Notes: generated by a model from the letters alone, not told the origin. A DNA stretch of 64,000 nt from Pseudophaeobacter sp965641885 (GCA_965641885.1 OZ282574.1:3348001-3412000), one strand, 5' to 3'. Positions 33,136-42,774 are shown, numbered from the stretch's first letter. Numbers and translations are program-made.

Positions 33136-33996
33136 ATGCGCGCAGTATTTGGACTCGTCCTGATTATCGGTGTCGCCCTCGCCGGCGGCGCAGTGATGAT
33201 GGCAAAGAATTACATTTCCGCCTATCAAAATGAGCTTGCCCGGGAACGCGCCAATCGTGGCGAAGTGATCCCGACCACCGAAGTGTATGTGGCCAACAAG
33301 CAATTGAAATACGGCGAAAGACTAACCCAAGAGGCCGTTCGCAAGGTGCGCTGGCCCACGGAATCGATCCCCGAAGGTGCCTTTACCTCCCTGGAGACGC
33401 TGTTTCCCCCCGCCAATCCCGGCGATCTGCGGGTTGTCTTGCGCACCGTGGAAAAAGATGAGGCGCTTCTGGTCGCAAAACTCACCAATCCCGGACAGGA
33501 TGCAGGCATCACCTCGCAACTGCAGCGCGGCATGCGCGCCTTTGCAATCAGTGTTGATGTCTCCTCTGGTGTGTCAGGCTTTCTGCGCCCCGGTGACCAC
33601 GTGGATGTTTACTGGACAGGCTCCGTGCACGGCTCTGGGGATCGCAACAACCAGGATATCACCCGCCTGATCGAGCCCAGCATTGAGCTCATCGCGGTTG
33701 ACCAGAGTGCCAGCTCAGAAGTGAATGGCGCAACGATTGCCCGCACAGTGACCGTTGCAGTGCACCCCGAGCAGGTTGCCGCACTGGCCCAGGCACAGAC
33801 CACAGGGCGCTTGTCGCTCTCCCTCGTCGGAGCCGGAGATGACACCGTCGCCTCGGTTGTCGAAGTAAACCAGCGCAAGCTGTTGGGCCTTGGAGAAAGA
33901 CTTGCGCCCGAGCAGGTTGAACAAAAACGGGTCTGCACCATTCGCACCCGCCGTGGCGCCGAAGTGCTCGAGATCCCGATCCCCTGCAGCAACTAG
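33136..33996 (+). CDS. cpaB: Flp pilus assembly protein CpaB (RcpC)
   Basis: A 286-residue inner-membrane-anchored periplasmic protein. An N-terminal helix (VFGLVLIIGVALAGGAVMMA) is followed by the SAF domain (VYVANKQLKYGERLTQEAVR, about residues 50-110) and the RcpC domain (RAFAISVDVSSGVSGFLRPG). The C-terminus CTIRTRRGAEVLEIPIPCSN has two Cys that may pair. CpaB links the secretin CpaC to the wall. The ATG at 33136 starts the membrane helix; the upstream in-frame ATG at 33103 does not. Confidence 0.93.
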   Translation: MRAVFGLVLIIGVALAGGAVMMAKNYISAYQNELARERANRGEVIPTTEVYVANKQLKYGERLTQEAVRKVRWPTESIPEGAFTSLETLFPPANPGDLRVVLRTVEKDEALLVAKLTNPGQDAGITSQLQRGMRAFAISVDVSSGVSGFLRPGDHVDVYWTGSVHGSGDRNNQDITRLIEPSIELIAVDQSASSEVNGATIARTVTVAVHPEQVAALAQAQTTGRLSLSLVGAGDDTVASVVEVNQRKLLGLGERLAPEQVEQKRVCTIRTRRGAEVLEIPIPCSN

Positions 33997-34082
33997 AGCT
34001 GCGCGCCCTTTGGCCCGGACATTTGGCCCAGGCATCAGAGCACGCGCCAGGGAATCGTTGTTTATCAATGACCTAATACAAA

Positions 34083-34113
34083 AGCAGAGCCATCCTAACC
34101 GGGTGGCTCTGCT
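34083..34113. terminator. Hairpin between cpaB and cpaC
   Basis: A 13-bp stem with one G-U pair (AGCAGAGCCATCC / GGGTGGCTCTGCT) and a 5-base loop in the 267-base gap. A T-run does not follow, so it may reduce readthrough or protect the cpaB 3' end, but is not a strong terminator. Confidence 0.55.
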
Positions 34114-34263
34114 ACGTCTGTTGCCTCTCCCCCACAGGGAGAGCGCTGAAGCAACACCCCGGAAGCCTTTGATTCTTGCAATAATTCGCAATCTGCAGCA
34201 CAGTGAGTCAAAATAGCGGGCAAAAAGACCCGAAATTGAGGCGTGATCGGAAAGGCAGGTCAC

Positions 34264-35661
34264 ATGAAAATTCGTGGATTTATGGCGGCAGCTCTCACGG
34301 GGCTATCGCTTCTCTGCATGAGCGCACCGGACGCGGCTCTGGCCAATGGTGTGCGGGTTGTCAAACGAGGCACATCAGTCACACTCGACGTGCCGATGAA
34401 CCGTGCGGTTGTGGTGGAAAGCGATGATCCCTTTGCTGAGTTGAGCATCGCCAACCCAAATATCGCAGATATCTCGTCGCTCTCGGACCGCACCATCTAT
34501 GTGCTGGGCAAATCCCCCGGTCTGACGACGCTGACATTGCTGGATGCCTCGGGCAAACTGATCACCAATGTGGATGTTCGGGTCGCCGCTGATGTTTCAG
34601 AGTTCAAGCAACGGCTGCGCCAGATTCTTCCCGGCGAAAAGATTGAAGTGCGCACCGCCAACGATGGCATCGTGCTGTCTGGCACTGTTTCGAGCGCCGC
34701 ACGACTGCAGCGCGCCATGGATCTGGCCGAACGCTACGCGCCTGAACGCGTCAGCAACCTGCTCAGCGTCGGCGGCGTGCAGCAAGTGATGCTAAAAGTC
34801 CGGTTTGCCGAAATGCAGCGTTCGGTGTCAAAGGCGCTGCATTCCTCGGTCGCTCTGGGCAATGCCAGTGGCAGCACCGTGGGCGAAAGCGGCACATGGC
34901 TGGCGGGCGACAATGGCTTGAGCAATCCCACCATCACACCGCAGGATGGAGTTGCCGGCGCTCTTGCCTTTCAGTTTGGCGCCGGATCCTTTCAGGTTGG
35001 CCTGCTGCTGGAAGCGCTGGAGCAAAAAGGCGTGGTCCGCACTCTGGCCGAACCAAATCTCTCTGCCCTCTCCGGTCAGGAAGCCAAATTTCTTGCGGGC
35101 GGCGAATATCCGATCCCGGTTGCACAGGACAGCGGCAATATCACCATCGAGTTCAAACCCTTTGGTATCGAGTTGAACTTCATTCCACGGGTGGTTGACG
35201 GCGATCTGATCAACCTTGAGCTCAAGGCAGCCGTATCCGCTGTGGATCCGACAAACTCCCTCTTCGTCAACGACCTGAGGGTCAGTGCCTTTTCCAGACG
35301 GGAAACCGCAACCACGGTAGAGTTGCGCGATGGCGAGAGTTTTGCCATTGCGGGCCTTGTGAAGGACGAGTTTCTCGACAACTCGTCGCAGGTGCCCTGG
35401 ATTGGTGACGTCCCCATACTGGGGGCCCTGTTCCGCAGTGCTGACTACCAGCGGGAACAGACCGAACTGGTCATCATCGTCAGCGCGCATCTGGTCACCC
35501 CGTCTCGTGGCGAAGCCCTCAGCCTGCCGACGGACCGCATCAAGCCGCCCAGCGAGTCGGAATTGTTTCTGTTTGGCCGGACCGTAAGTGCACAAAAAGG
35601 CCCTGCCAGCGAAGTTGCCAGACAAGACTTTAATGGCTCCTACGGCTATGTGATGGACTGA
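34264..35661 (+). CDS. cpaC: Flp pilus outer-membrane secretin CpaC (RcpA)
   Basis: A 465-residue secretin with signal peptide (MKIRGFMAAALTGLSLLCMS). An N-terminal pilus-assembly domain (VTLDVPMNRAVVVESDDPFA, NIADISSLSDRTIYVLGKSP) is followed by a BON-like segment and the secretin core (VQQVMLKVRFAEMQRSVSKA, LAEPNLSALSGQEAKFLAGG, EYPIPV, VPWIGDVPILGALFRS). It forms the outer-membrane channel for the pilus. ATG 34264 is used with the AGGCAGG site just upstream; the ATG at 34243 lies before that site. Confidence 0.95.
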   Translation: MKIRGFMAAALTGLSLLCMSAPDAALANGVRVVKRGTSVTLDVPMNRAVVVESDDPFAELSIANPNIADISSLSDRTIYVLGKSPGLTTLTLLDASGKLITNVDVRVAADVSEFKQRLRQILPGEKIEVRTANDGIVLSGTVSSAARLQRAMDLAERYAPERVSNLLSVGGVQQVMLKVRFAEMQRSVSKALHSSVALGNASGSTVGESGTWLAGDNGLSNPTITPQDGVAGALAFQFGAGSFQVGLLLEALEQKGVVRTLAEPNLSALSGQEAKFLAGGEYPIPVAQDSGNITIEFKPFGIELNFIPRVVDGDLINLELKAAVSAVDPTNSLFVNDLRVSAFSRRETATTVELRDGESFAIAGLVKDEFLDNSSQVPWIGDVPILGALFRSADYQREQTELVIIVSAHLVTPSRGEALSLPTDRIKPPSESELFLFGRTVSAQKGPASEVARQDFNGSYGYVMD

Positions 35662-35684
35662 AGACGTAAAAGAAAGACCGGGAC

Positions 35685-36314
35685 ATGATCAAAAGCATAT
35701 CGATCTTGGGGCTTGTTCTCAGCGCCGCCGCCTGCAGCCATCGTCAGGCAGGCGAGCCGCTGGACGAAAGCCTGCTGGGCGCGGCCACCCAGAACAACGC
35801 TGCGGTCATGAGCGGTGAACGGGACTACGCGATACAGCTTGCGGGGCGGTTCGCCAAAGAAGTCCCGACAACCATCAACTTTGCTTTTGACGATGCCCGC
35901 CTTGATGGCGAAGCCCGGTCTGTGCTGGATCGACAGGCCGCCTGGATCAAACAATTCCCCGAAGTCCGCTTTCGGGTCTATGGCCACACCGATTCGGTCG
36001 GTGGCAGCAGCTACAACAAACAACTGGGCCTGCGGCGTGCCCGCGCGGCGGTAAATCATCTTGTCAGCCGTGGCATCAGTCGCAGCCGCCTCGAGGCTAT
36101 GGTCTCTCAGGGTGAGAGCCAGCCCCTGATCCTGACCCAGGAACGCGAGCGCCGCAATCGCAGGACCGTGACCGAAGTCAGCGGGTTTTTCAAAAGGCAC
36201 CCTTCGGTTCTGGATGGGAAATATGCCCAGATTGTCTACCGCGACTACATAGCCAGCGGCGTCGCGGCCACCACCCTCACCTCTGAGCAGTCTCTCAACT
36301 CCAGCCTGGAATAG
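35685..36314 (+). CDS. OmpA-family lipoprotein of the tad locus
   Basis: A 209-residue lipoprotein: the lipobox LSAAAC places the lipidated Cys at residue 16. The OmpA/MotB domain (about 60-165) includes TTINFAFDDARLDGEARSVL, FRVYGHTDSVGGSSYNKQLG and LRRARAAVNHLVSRGI, the residues that hold peptidoglycan. It sits 23 bases after cpaC. In tad loci of this group such a protein probably anchors the secretin to the wall. A C-terminal extension of about 40 residues is not family-specific. Confidence 0.9.
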   Translation: MIKSISILGLVLSAAACSHRQAGEPLDESLLGAATQNNAAVMSGERDYAIQLAGRFAKEVPTTINFAFDDARLDGEARSVLDRQAAWIKQFPEVRFRVYGHTDSVGGSSYNKQLGLRRARAAVNHLVSRGISRSRLEAMVSQGESQPLILTQERERRNRRTVTEVSGFFKRHPSVLDGKYAQIVYRDYIASGVAATTLTSEQSLNSSLE

Positions 36315-36576
36315 AGCCCGGCCGCTGCCAGTCCTCCCAGCCAGCCCCTTCCAGTCGTCCCTGCCCTGTGCTTCATACGAGGCCTTATCAGGGCTGCCTC
36401 AAAGGCTGTATAACAGGCCTGCTCAGCCTGCCTTACTTCAAAAACCGTTCAACAATTCCCTACATTTGGGGTTTTTTGGCCCCAATCTTGCCCAGATGTT
36501 AATCGACATTGTGCCACAAGGGTAACCTGCGACCTGTGAATCGCTGGGCTGCCTTGGAACCATGAGGATGATGTCG

Positions 36577-37815
36577 ATGAGCGGTGAAATGCCACAATCA
36601 GAAAACCCTGCCATTGTCGCCTGCACAATCAGCCGCGATGTGCAGAACTTCGACCTCCTGATAGAAGATATGGAGGCCGCACTTGGAGAGGCCTGGGGCG
36701 ACCTGGGTTTTGGCGAAACCTTAGCGTTTTTTGCCCAGCCCGAAGCCGAGACCCTCGAATTTGTCGCCCTTGCAATGGACGCCCAGGATGAGGCCAATCT
36801 TGCGCAGATGGGCGAGATCATTTCACAAGCCAAAGCACGCAACATAAAAGTCATCCTGATCGCTGAAGAGGTCAGCCCCGCAGCCCTTCACACGCTGCTG
36901 CGCCAGGGTGCCGATGAATTTATTCCCTATCCTTTGCCGGAACGTGAGCTGCAGGCGGCGATTGACCGCATCAGCACACCTGAGCCGGAACCCGCAGCCC
37001 CAACCAATCCACATTTGCTGAAGTCTGACGCCCGCCGCGAAGGTGCCGTCATCGTTTGTCATGGCCTGGCAGGTGGCACCGGATCAACCACACTGGCGGT
37101 GAATCTGGCCTGGGAGCTGGCCGAAATGAGCACCCAAAAGACGCCCTCAGTCTGTCTGTTGGATTTCGACATGCAACAGGGGTCGGTCTCGACCTATCTC
37201 GACCTGCCCCGCCGCGAAATCGTGATGGAGCTGTTGAGCGAAACTGAGAACATGGACGCGGATATATTTGGTCAGGCGCTGCTGCCGTTCCAGGACAAAC
37301 TGCAGGTCCTGACCGCGCCCAGCGAAATGATTCCGCTTGATTTCATTTCCGTTGAGGATGTGGAGCGCGTGGTGGAAATGGCCCGCAGCCATTTTGATTT
37401 TGTCATTATCGATATGCCCCACACGCTGGTGCAATGGTCCGAAACCATTCTGCAGATGGCGCATGTCTATTTTGCCATGATCGAGCTGGACATGCGCTCG
37501 GCCCAGAACGCGCTGCGTCTGAAGCGGGCGCTGCAGTCCGAAGGCCTGCCCTTTGATAAACTGCGCTTTGCGCTGAACCGGGCGCCCAAGTTCACCGACC
37601 TTAGCGGTAAAAGCCGGGTCAAACGAATGGCCGAAAGCCTTGGTATCTCGATTGATCTGCAGCTGCCTGATGGCGGCAAGCCCATCACCCAAAGCTGTGA
37701 CCACGGGCTGCCTCTGGCGACCTCAAATGCCAAAAACCCCCTGCGCAAAGAAATCGCCAAACTGGCGCGATCGCTGCACGATCTGGGGACCAACGAAACC
37801 GAGGCCGCTGCCTAG
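36577..37815 (+). CDS. cpaE: Pilus assembly ATPase-like protein CpaE (TadZ)
   Basis: A protein of about 412 residues. An N-terminal receiver-like domain (residues about 15-135, with FVALAMDAQDEANLAQMGEI) is followed by a ParA/MinD-type domain. The P-loop reads HGLAGGTGSTTLAVNLAW, lacking the usual Lys-Thr pair, as is common in TadZ/CpaE; VCLLDFDMQQGSVSTYLDLP and FVIIDMPHTLVQWSE are the following motifs. It directs the pilus machine to its cell site. GAGGA at 36564-36568 fits ATG 36577 best; ATG 36562 is the other option. Confidence 0.93.
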   Translation: MSGEMPQSENPAIVACTISRDVQNFDLLIEDMEAALGEAWGDLGFGETLAFFAQPEAETLEFVALAMDAQDEANLAQMGEIISQAKARNIKVILIAEEVSPAALHTLLRQGADEFIPYPLPERELQAAIDRISTPEPEPAAPTNPHLLKSDARREGAVIVCHGLAGGTGSTTLAVNLAWELAEMSTQKTPSVCLLDFDMQQGSVSTYLDLPRREIVMELLSETENMDADIFGQALLPFQDKLQVLTAPSEMIPLDFISVEDVERVVEMARSHFDFVIIDMPHTLVQWSETILQMAHVYFAMIELDMRSAQNALRLKRALQSEGLPFDKLRFALNRAPKFTDLSGKSRVKRMAESLGISIDLQLPDGGKPITQSCDHGLPLATSNAKNPLRKEIAKLARSLHDLGTNETEAAA

Positions 37816-37857
37816 TTTCAAACAATTTAATTTCGTTGAGTAGCCGGGGGGCTTCAC

Positions 37858-39294
37858 ATGTTTTCTAAATACAAGAAACAGGCAGCCAAACCAAATGTCT
37901 CCGCGGTTGTCCCAGATGCGGTTATCCCCGCCAATCCGGTCAAACCCGCCAGTACCCTGCGGCGTCCGGTGACAGGCGTGGCCACTGATGTCACGGCCAA
38001 GGACAAGGACCGCAAACGCCAGGAGCGCCTGAGCGAAATCAAGGTTCAGCTGCACCGTGATCTGCTGGAAAACCTCAATCTCGCTGCCCTTGAGAATGCC
38101 CCTGAGGCCGAGCTGCGCGGAGAAATCGCGGCCATCGCGGCCGAAATCCTCGAAGAAAAAGGCATCGTGCTGAACCGCGAAGATCGCATGACCCTGAACA
38201 AAGAGCTCTACGATGAGGTCACCGGCCTTGGTCCGCTAGAGACCCTGCTGCAGGATGAAACTGTCAGCGACATCCTGGTCAACGGCCCGCATCAGATCTT
38301 TATCGAGCGCGAAGGTAAGTTGCAGTTGAGCAATATCGCCTTCAAAGATGAAAAGCACCTGATGCGGATCATCGACAAGATCGTCTCGGCCGTGGGGCGA
38401 CGGGTGGATGAAAGCAACCCCTATGTGGATGCCCGTCTTGCGGATGGCTCGCGTTTCAACGCCATGGTGCCCCCCGTTGCGGTCGATGGCTCGCTGGTGT
38501 CGATCCGGAAATTCAAAAAGGACAAACTGGGCATTGATGACCTGGTTGAATTCGGCGCCTTTACCGAAGAAATGGCCGCTTATCTGCAGGCCGCCGTGTC
38601 CACCCGCCTGAATGTGATCGTCTCTGGCGGCACCGGCTCTGGTAAAACCACCACGCTGAATGCGCTATCCTCGTTCATTGACAATGCCGAACGTATCCTC
38701 ACCATCGAAGACACCGCCGAGCTGCAGCTGCAGCAAACCCATGTGGGACGGATGGAAAGCCGCCCGCCCAATGTTGAAGGCAAAGGCGAGGTTTCGCCGC
38801 GCGACTGTCTGAAGAACGCGCTGCGGATGCGGCCTGACCGCATTATCGTGGGCGAGACCCGTGGCGAAGAAGTCATCGACATGTTGCAGGCTATGAACAC
38901 CGGCCACGATGGCTCGATGACAACCATTCACGCCAACTCGGCACGCGATGGCATTTCGCGTCTTGAGAATATGATCGCAATGGCAGGCATGGAGATGCCG
39001 ATCAAGGCGGTCCGCAGCCAGATTTCATCGGCGGTGAACGTCATCGTACAGGCCTCGCGTCTGCAGGATGGCTCGCGCCGCATGACCTCGATCACCGAGA
39101 TCACCGGCATGGAAGGCGATGTGATTTCGATGCAGGAATTGTTCCGCTTCCAGCGCGTCGGCTTGACGCCCGACAACAAGATTATCGGCCATTTCACCGC
39201 GACGGGCGTGCGCAGTCACTATTCCGAACGCTTCCGTCTCTGGGGCTATGACTTGCCTCCGTCAATTTATGAACCCAGCGCAGTGGAGGTCTGA
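37858..39294 (+). CDS. cpaF: Flp pilus secretion ATPase CpaF (TadA)
   Basis: A 478-residue type II/IV secretion ATPase that powers pilin assembly and retraction. Residues 1-60 are a variable, Pro-rich extension. The ATPase core contains LVNGPHQIFIEREGKLQ, FNAMVPPVAVDGSLVSIRKF, Walker A SGGTGSGKTTTLNAL near residue 258, the His-box region TTIHANSARDGISRLENMIA and RMRPDRIIVGETRGEEV (Walker B). It begins 43 bases after cpaE and ends 2 bases before tadB. Confidence 0.96.
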   Translation: MFSKYKKQAAKPNVSAVVPDAVIPANPVKPASTLRRPVTGVATDVTAKDKDRKRQERLSEIKVQLHRDLLENLNLAALENAPEAELRGEIAAIAAEILEEKGIVLNREDRMTLNKELYDEVTGLGPLETLLQDETVSDILVNGPHQIFIEREGKLQLSNIAFKDEKHLMRIIDKIVSAVGRRVDESNPYVDARLADGSRFNAMVPPVAVDGSLVSIRKFKKDKLGIDDLVEFGAFTEEMAAYLQAAVSTRLNVIVSGGTGSGKTTTLNALSSFIDNAERILTIEDTAELQLQQTHVGRMESRPPNVEGKGEVSPRDCLKNALRMRPDRIIVGETRGEEVIDMLQAMNTGHDGSMTTIHANSARDGISRLENMIAMAGMEMPIKAVRSQISSAVNVIVQASRLQDGSRRMTSITEITGMEGDVISMQELFRFQRVGLTPDNKIIGHFTATGVRSHYSERFRLWGYDLPPSIYEPSAVEV

Positions 39295-39296
39295 AC

Positions 39297-40265
39297 ATGC
39301 AACTGAGTGCAGAACCGGTCATCTATCTGCTGATCTTTGTTGGCGTGGTCGTGCTGGTTGAGGGCATCTACCTGGTTGCCTTTGGCAAATCCATCCGGCT
39401 CAACAATCAGGTCAATCGCCGTCTGGAAATGATGGAAAAGGGCAGCACCCGCGAGCAGGTGCTGGAACAGTTGCGCAAAGAGCTGGGCCAGCATGGCAAG
39501 TCCAAGACCATCCCGCTCTATTCACTGCTTGCCGAAAAGGCGCAGAAGGCCGCCATCGCCTTTAGCCCCAAACAGTTGATGCTGATCATGGCTGGCCTGG
39601 CCCTCTTTGCCTTTATCGGGTTGAGCGTCGGCACCTCCACCCCTCTGGCGGCACGCGCACTTGCAGCCATTGTGATCGGGGTTGGTGGGGTGTTCTTTTG
39701 GGTCAACAAAAAGGCCGCCACACGCATGGGCTTGATCGAAGAGCAGCTGCCTGACGCAGTTGAGCTGATGGTGCGAAGCCTGCGGGTGGGCCATCCCTTT
39801 AACTCGACAGTGCAGATCGTCGCCCAGGAGATCGAAGACCCCCTTGCCACCGAATTCGGCATCATCGCTGACGAATGTGCCTATGGCCGCGATATCGGCG
39901 AAGCGCTCAAGGAGATGGCCGAACGGCTGGATGTGCAGGATCTGCGGTTCCTGTCGGTTGCGGTGACCATTCAGCAGCAATCGGGCGGTAACCTCGCCGA
40001 AGTTCTGGCGGGTCTGGCCAAGGTAATCCGGGCGCGTTTCCGCCTGTTTCGCCGGGTCAAAGCCATCACTGCCGAAGCGCAATGGTCCGGCAAATTCCTC
40101 TCGGCCTTCCCGCTGCTGGCCCTGATCGGCACCCTGCTGAAAGATCCGAACTACTACGATGGCGTTTTGGATCACCCCTATTTTATTCCGGCCTGTTTCT
40201 TTGTCGGCATCATGCTCACGGTTAATCTTGTCGTGATGCGTTTCCTGACCGACATCAAGGTTTGA
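39297..40265 (+). CDS. tadB: Flp pilus inner-membrane protein TadB
   Basis: A 322-residue T2SS-F-family platform protein. Hydrophobic segments at about 8-28, 95-135, 265-285 and 298-316 surround the cytoplasmic T2SSF domain (LPDAVELMVRSLRVGHPFNS, FGIIADECAYGRDIGEALKE, VTIQQQSGGNLAEVLAGLAK). With TadC it forms the inner-membrane base above CpaF. It starts 2 bases after cpaF and ends 10 bases before tadC. Confidence 0.94.
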   Translation: MQLSAEPVIYLLIFVGVVVLVEGIYLVAFGKSIRLNNQVNRRLEMMEKGSTREQVLEQLRKELGQHGKSKTIPLYSLLAEKAQKAAIAFSPKQLMLIMAGLALFAFIGLSVGTSTPLAARALAAIVIGVGGVFFWVNKKAATRMGLIEEQLPDAVELMVRSLRVGHPFNSTVQIVAQEIEDPLATEFGIIADECAYGRDIGEALKEMAERLDVQDLRFLSVAVTIQQQSGGNLAEVLAGLAKVIRARFRLFRRVKAITAEAQWSGKFLSAFPLLALIGTLLKDPNYYDGVLDHPYFIPACFFVGIMLTVNLVVMRFLTDIKV

Positions 40266-40275
40266 GGAGAAAACC

Positions 40276-41256
40276 ATGAACATCCTTGCCGCCGCCGAAG
40301 GGTTTCTGACAGATCAGTTTGGTGCCTTTGGCCCCCTGCTCGCCATTGGCCTTCTGGGGCTGGTGATGGTTCTGCTCGCGGTTTTGTTGCTACTGAACCA
40401 GCCAGAAGACCCGCTGAAGAAACTGCAGCGCAGCATGGAGCCCGAAACCCGGGGCAAGCCGCAAAAGGAACGCCTGCGTCAGAACAACCGCAATGAGCAG
40501 TTGCAAAAATTCGCCAGCTTCCTGGAACCCCAAAACGCAGAAGAGCTTTCTGCGATGGAGCTCAAACTGCGTCAGGCAGGTTACAGCTCAAAGGATGCGG
40601 TGCGGTTTTTTCACTTTGCCCAGATGGCCCTTGGCCTGATCGGCCTCGCAGCCGGGCTGTTCTATGTCTATGTGATGAACGCTGATTTTAAATTCGACAC
40701 CCAGGCTATGGTGATCCGGATCATCGGCCCGGGCGCGGCTGGCTATATGCTGCCCAAATACTGGGTCACCCGCCGTATTGCGGAACGCAAAGAGCAGATC
40801 GAGGCCGGTTTTCCAGACTCGCTGGACATGATGCTGGTCTGCGTCGAAGCAGGCCAATCTCTGGATCAGTCCATTGTGCGCGTCGCCTCCGAACTGCAGG
40901 CCTCTTATCCGCAACTTGCCTTTGAATTCGAGATCGTCGCCCAGGAGATGAAAGCCGGTAAGGACAAGGAAAAGGTGCTACGCGATATGGGCACCCGCTG
41001 TGGGGTTCAGGATATCTCATCCTTTGTCACCGTGATGATCCAGTCCGCCGCCTTTGGCACCTCGATTGCCGAAGCCCTGCGGGTCTATGCCTCAGAAATG
41101 CGTGACAAACGGGTGATGCGCGCCGAAGAAGCCGCAAATAAGTTGCCAGTGAAGATGACCCTTGCCACAATGATGCTGACGGTGCCGCCGCTGCTGCTCA
41201 TTCTGGTTGGCCCTTCGATCAAGAACATCATGAATATGGGCAATGCAGGCAACTGA
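40276..41256 (+). CDS. tadC: Flp pilus inner-membrane protein TadC
   Basis: A 326-residue T2SS-F-family protein paralogous to TadB. Its T2SSF domain has FPDSLDMMLVCVEAGQSLDQ, AFEFEIVAQEMKAGKDKEKV and VTVMIQSAAFGTSIAEALRV. There are hydrophobic segments near 17-37, 115-150 and 290-315. GAGGAG lies just before the ATG. The gene ends in the first unit of a 13-base tandem repeat. Confidence 0.94.
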   Translation: MNILAAAEGFLTDQFGAFGPLLAIGLLGLVMVLLAVLLLLNQPEDPLKKLQRSMEPETRGKPQKERLRQNNRNEQLQKFASFLEPQNAEELSAMELKLRQAGYSSKDAVRFFHFAQMALGLIGLAAGLFYVYVMNADFKFDTQAMVIRIIGPGAAGYMLPKYWVTRRIAERKEQIEAGFPDSLDMMLVCVEAGQSLDQSIVRVASELQASYPQLAFEFEIVAQEMKAGKDKEKVLRDMGTRCGVQDISSFVTVMIQSAAFGTSIAEALRVYASEMRDKRVMRAEEAANKLPVKMTLATMMLTVPPLLLILVGPSIKNIMNMGNAGN

Positions 41257-41284
41257 TACGGGCAACTGATACGGGCAACTGATG
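41249..41284 (+). repeat. 13-base tandem repeat joining tadC and tadD
   Basis: GGCAACTGATACG occurs at 41249-41261 and 41262-41274, then a third partial unit GGCAACTGAT at 41275-41284. Unit 1 supplies the tadC stop (AAC TGA); the ATG of tadD is formed at the third unit. It looks like replication slippage that moved the next gene away by 26 bases. Confidence 0.9.
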
Positions 41285-41887
41285 ACGCATAAATTCGAAC
41301 GGATCTTCACCGTTCACCGATATGGCCCCCGCGCCGCCGCCCTTGCCTTTGCAGTGGCGGTGGCGGCCTGTTCTCCGGCGGGGATTTCACAAAAAACACC
41401 CGGCTCCTGGGCCCCCGGCGTGGATACCAGCCAAGACAGTGAAGACCCATTGGTGGTTGGGCACCGCCTGATGCAGGCTGCGGAATACGAACTGGCGCTG
41501 GATGCCTTTACCCGGGCGGCGCTGGACCACGGATTGACGTCGGAAATCCTGTCCAGTCTGGGCTCGGCCAACCTTGGCCTTGGTCGGCTGGGACAGGCCG
41601 AAGACCTGCTGCGCCGCTCTATCAGCGAATCTCCGGATTGGGCCGAACCCTACAACAATCTTGGTGTCGTGCTGATGGAACGGGGCAAGACAGCCGAGGC
41701 GGTCCAGATCCTGAAACAGGCCTATGCGCTCAACAATGGCGAAAGTGACGCAATCCGGGATAATTTACGGCTGGCTCTCGAAAAATTCGAAAATTCCGGC
41801 CATAGTGATCCGCAAGGCACAGAAAACAACAAATACAAGTTGGTGCAGCAGGGCGGGGGCAACTACGCGATTCGCAAATCCCCCTGA
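41282..41887 (+). CDS. tadD: TPR lipoprotein TadD
   Basis: A 201-residue protein with a long N-terminal signal and lipobox (LAFAVAVAAC, Cys about residue 30), then tetratricopeptide repeats from about 60 to 160 (AAEYELALDAFTRAALDHG, GSANLGLGRLGQAEDLLRRS, PYNNLGVVLMERGKTAEAVQ). TadD acts as a lipoprotein that helps the secretin assemble in the outer membrane. Its ribosome site is weak and its start lies in the tandem repeat. Confidence 0.88.
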   Translation: MTHKFERIFTVHRYGPRAAALAFAVAVAACSPAGISQKTPGSWAPGVDTSQDSEDPLVVGHRLMQAAEYELALDAFTRAALDHGLTSEILSSLGSANLGLGRLGQAEDLLRRSISESPDWAEPYNNLGVVLMERGKTAEAVQILKQAYALNNGESDAIRDNLRLALEKFENSGHSDPQGTENNKYKLVQQGGGNYAIRKSP

Positions 41888-41922
41888 CCTTCGGAGGCTG
41901 AGCAGTAAAAGGACGCAGAAAT

Positions 41923-42774
41923 ATGCGCCAAGCATTTCTAATATCTGCATGTCTGGCAGGCGCCGTTGCGCTGTCAGCCTGCGACAAAAAAAGCGGCGAA
42001 GAGACCGTTGAACGCGCCTTTCAGGACGTGAATGTCATTGATGAGAGCAATCTCAACGAAGTCATGCTGACGGTGGCCGATCCCAACCAGGCGGTGAACT
42101 ATTTCCGCGACACGGCCAAGGGCGAGCCGGACCGGATCGACCTGCAGCGCGGGTTGGCGACGTCTTTGATCCGCGCCAAGCGTAACACCGAAGCGGTCGT
42201 GGCCTGGAAAAAGACGGTCTCGCTGGCTGAGGCCACCAATCAGGACCGTCTTGGCCTGGCGGACTCGCAAATCCGGACTGGCGACTGGAAAGGCGCCAAG
42301 GAGACGCTGAACACCATTCCTCCCACCCATGAATCCTACCAGCGCTACCGGCTGGAGGCGATGGTTGCGGATGCCAACAAGGACTGGAAACGCGCCGACA
42401 GCTTTTATGAGATCGCCGTCGGGCTGACCACCAGACCTGCCAAGATCATGAACAACTGGGGCTATTCCAAACTCACCCGTGGCGACTATAGCGGTGCCGA
42501 GCGGCTGTTCAGTGAGGCGATCCATCAGGACCAGAGCCTGTTCACCGCCAAGAACAATCTGGTTCTGGCCCGGGGCGCGCAGCGCAATTACACCCTGCCG
42601 GTGGTGACCATGACCCAGGTTGAGCAGGCCGAATTGCTGCACACTCTGGCGCTTTCGGCCGTGAAACAGGGCGACGTTAAAACCGGCGAAGGTCTGTTGC
42701 GTCAGGCCGTGGCCACCCACCCACAGTATTTTGAGGCCGCAGCCAAGGCTCTGAACGCTTTGGAGAACGGCTGA
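41923..42774 (+). CDS. Second TPR lipoprotein of the tad locus
   Basis: A 283-residue lipoprotein: MRQAFLISACLAGAVALSAC puts the lipidated Cys at residue 20. TPR-like repeats cover about 60-270 (LQRGLATSLIRAKRNTEAVV, WGYSKLTRGDYSGAERLFSE, GLLRQAVATHPQYFEAAAKA). It is probably outer-membrane and periplasmic, working with TadD and CpaC. It begins 35 bases after tadD and ends 2 bases before cpaA, so it is part of the same operon. Confidence 0.88.
   Translation: MRQAFLISACLAGAVALSACDKKSGEETVERAFQDVNVIDESNLNEVMLTVADPNQAVNYFRDTAKGEPDRIDLQRGLATSLIRAKRNTEAVVAWKKTVSLAEATNQDRLGLADSQIRTGDWKGAKETLNTIPPTHESYQRYRLEAMVADANKDWKRADSFYEIAVGLTTRPAKIMNNWGYSKLTRGDYSGAERLFSEAIHQDQSLFTAKNNLVLARGAQRNYTLPVVTMTQVEQAELLHTLALSAVKQGDVKTGEGLLRQAVATHPQYFEAAAKALNALENG

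Noticed and set aside
36466..36485. Small hairpin TTGGGG/CCCCAA with a T-run in the loop upstream of cpaE
   Set aside because: Only 6 bp, and the T-run is in the loop and not after the stem, so it is not a terminator; no other function can be supported.
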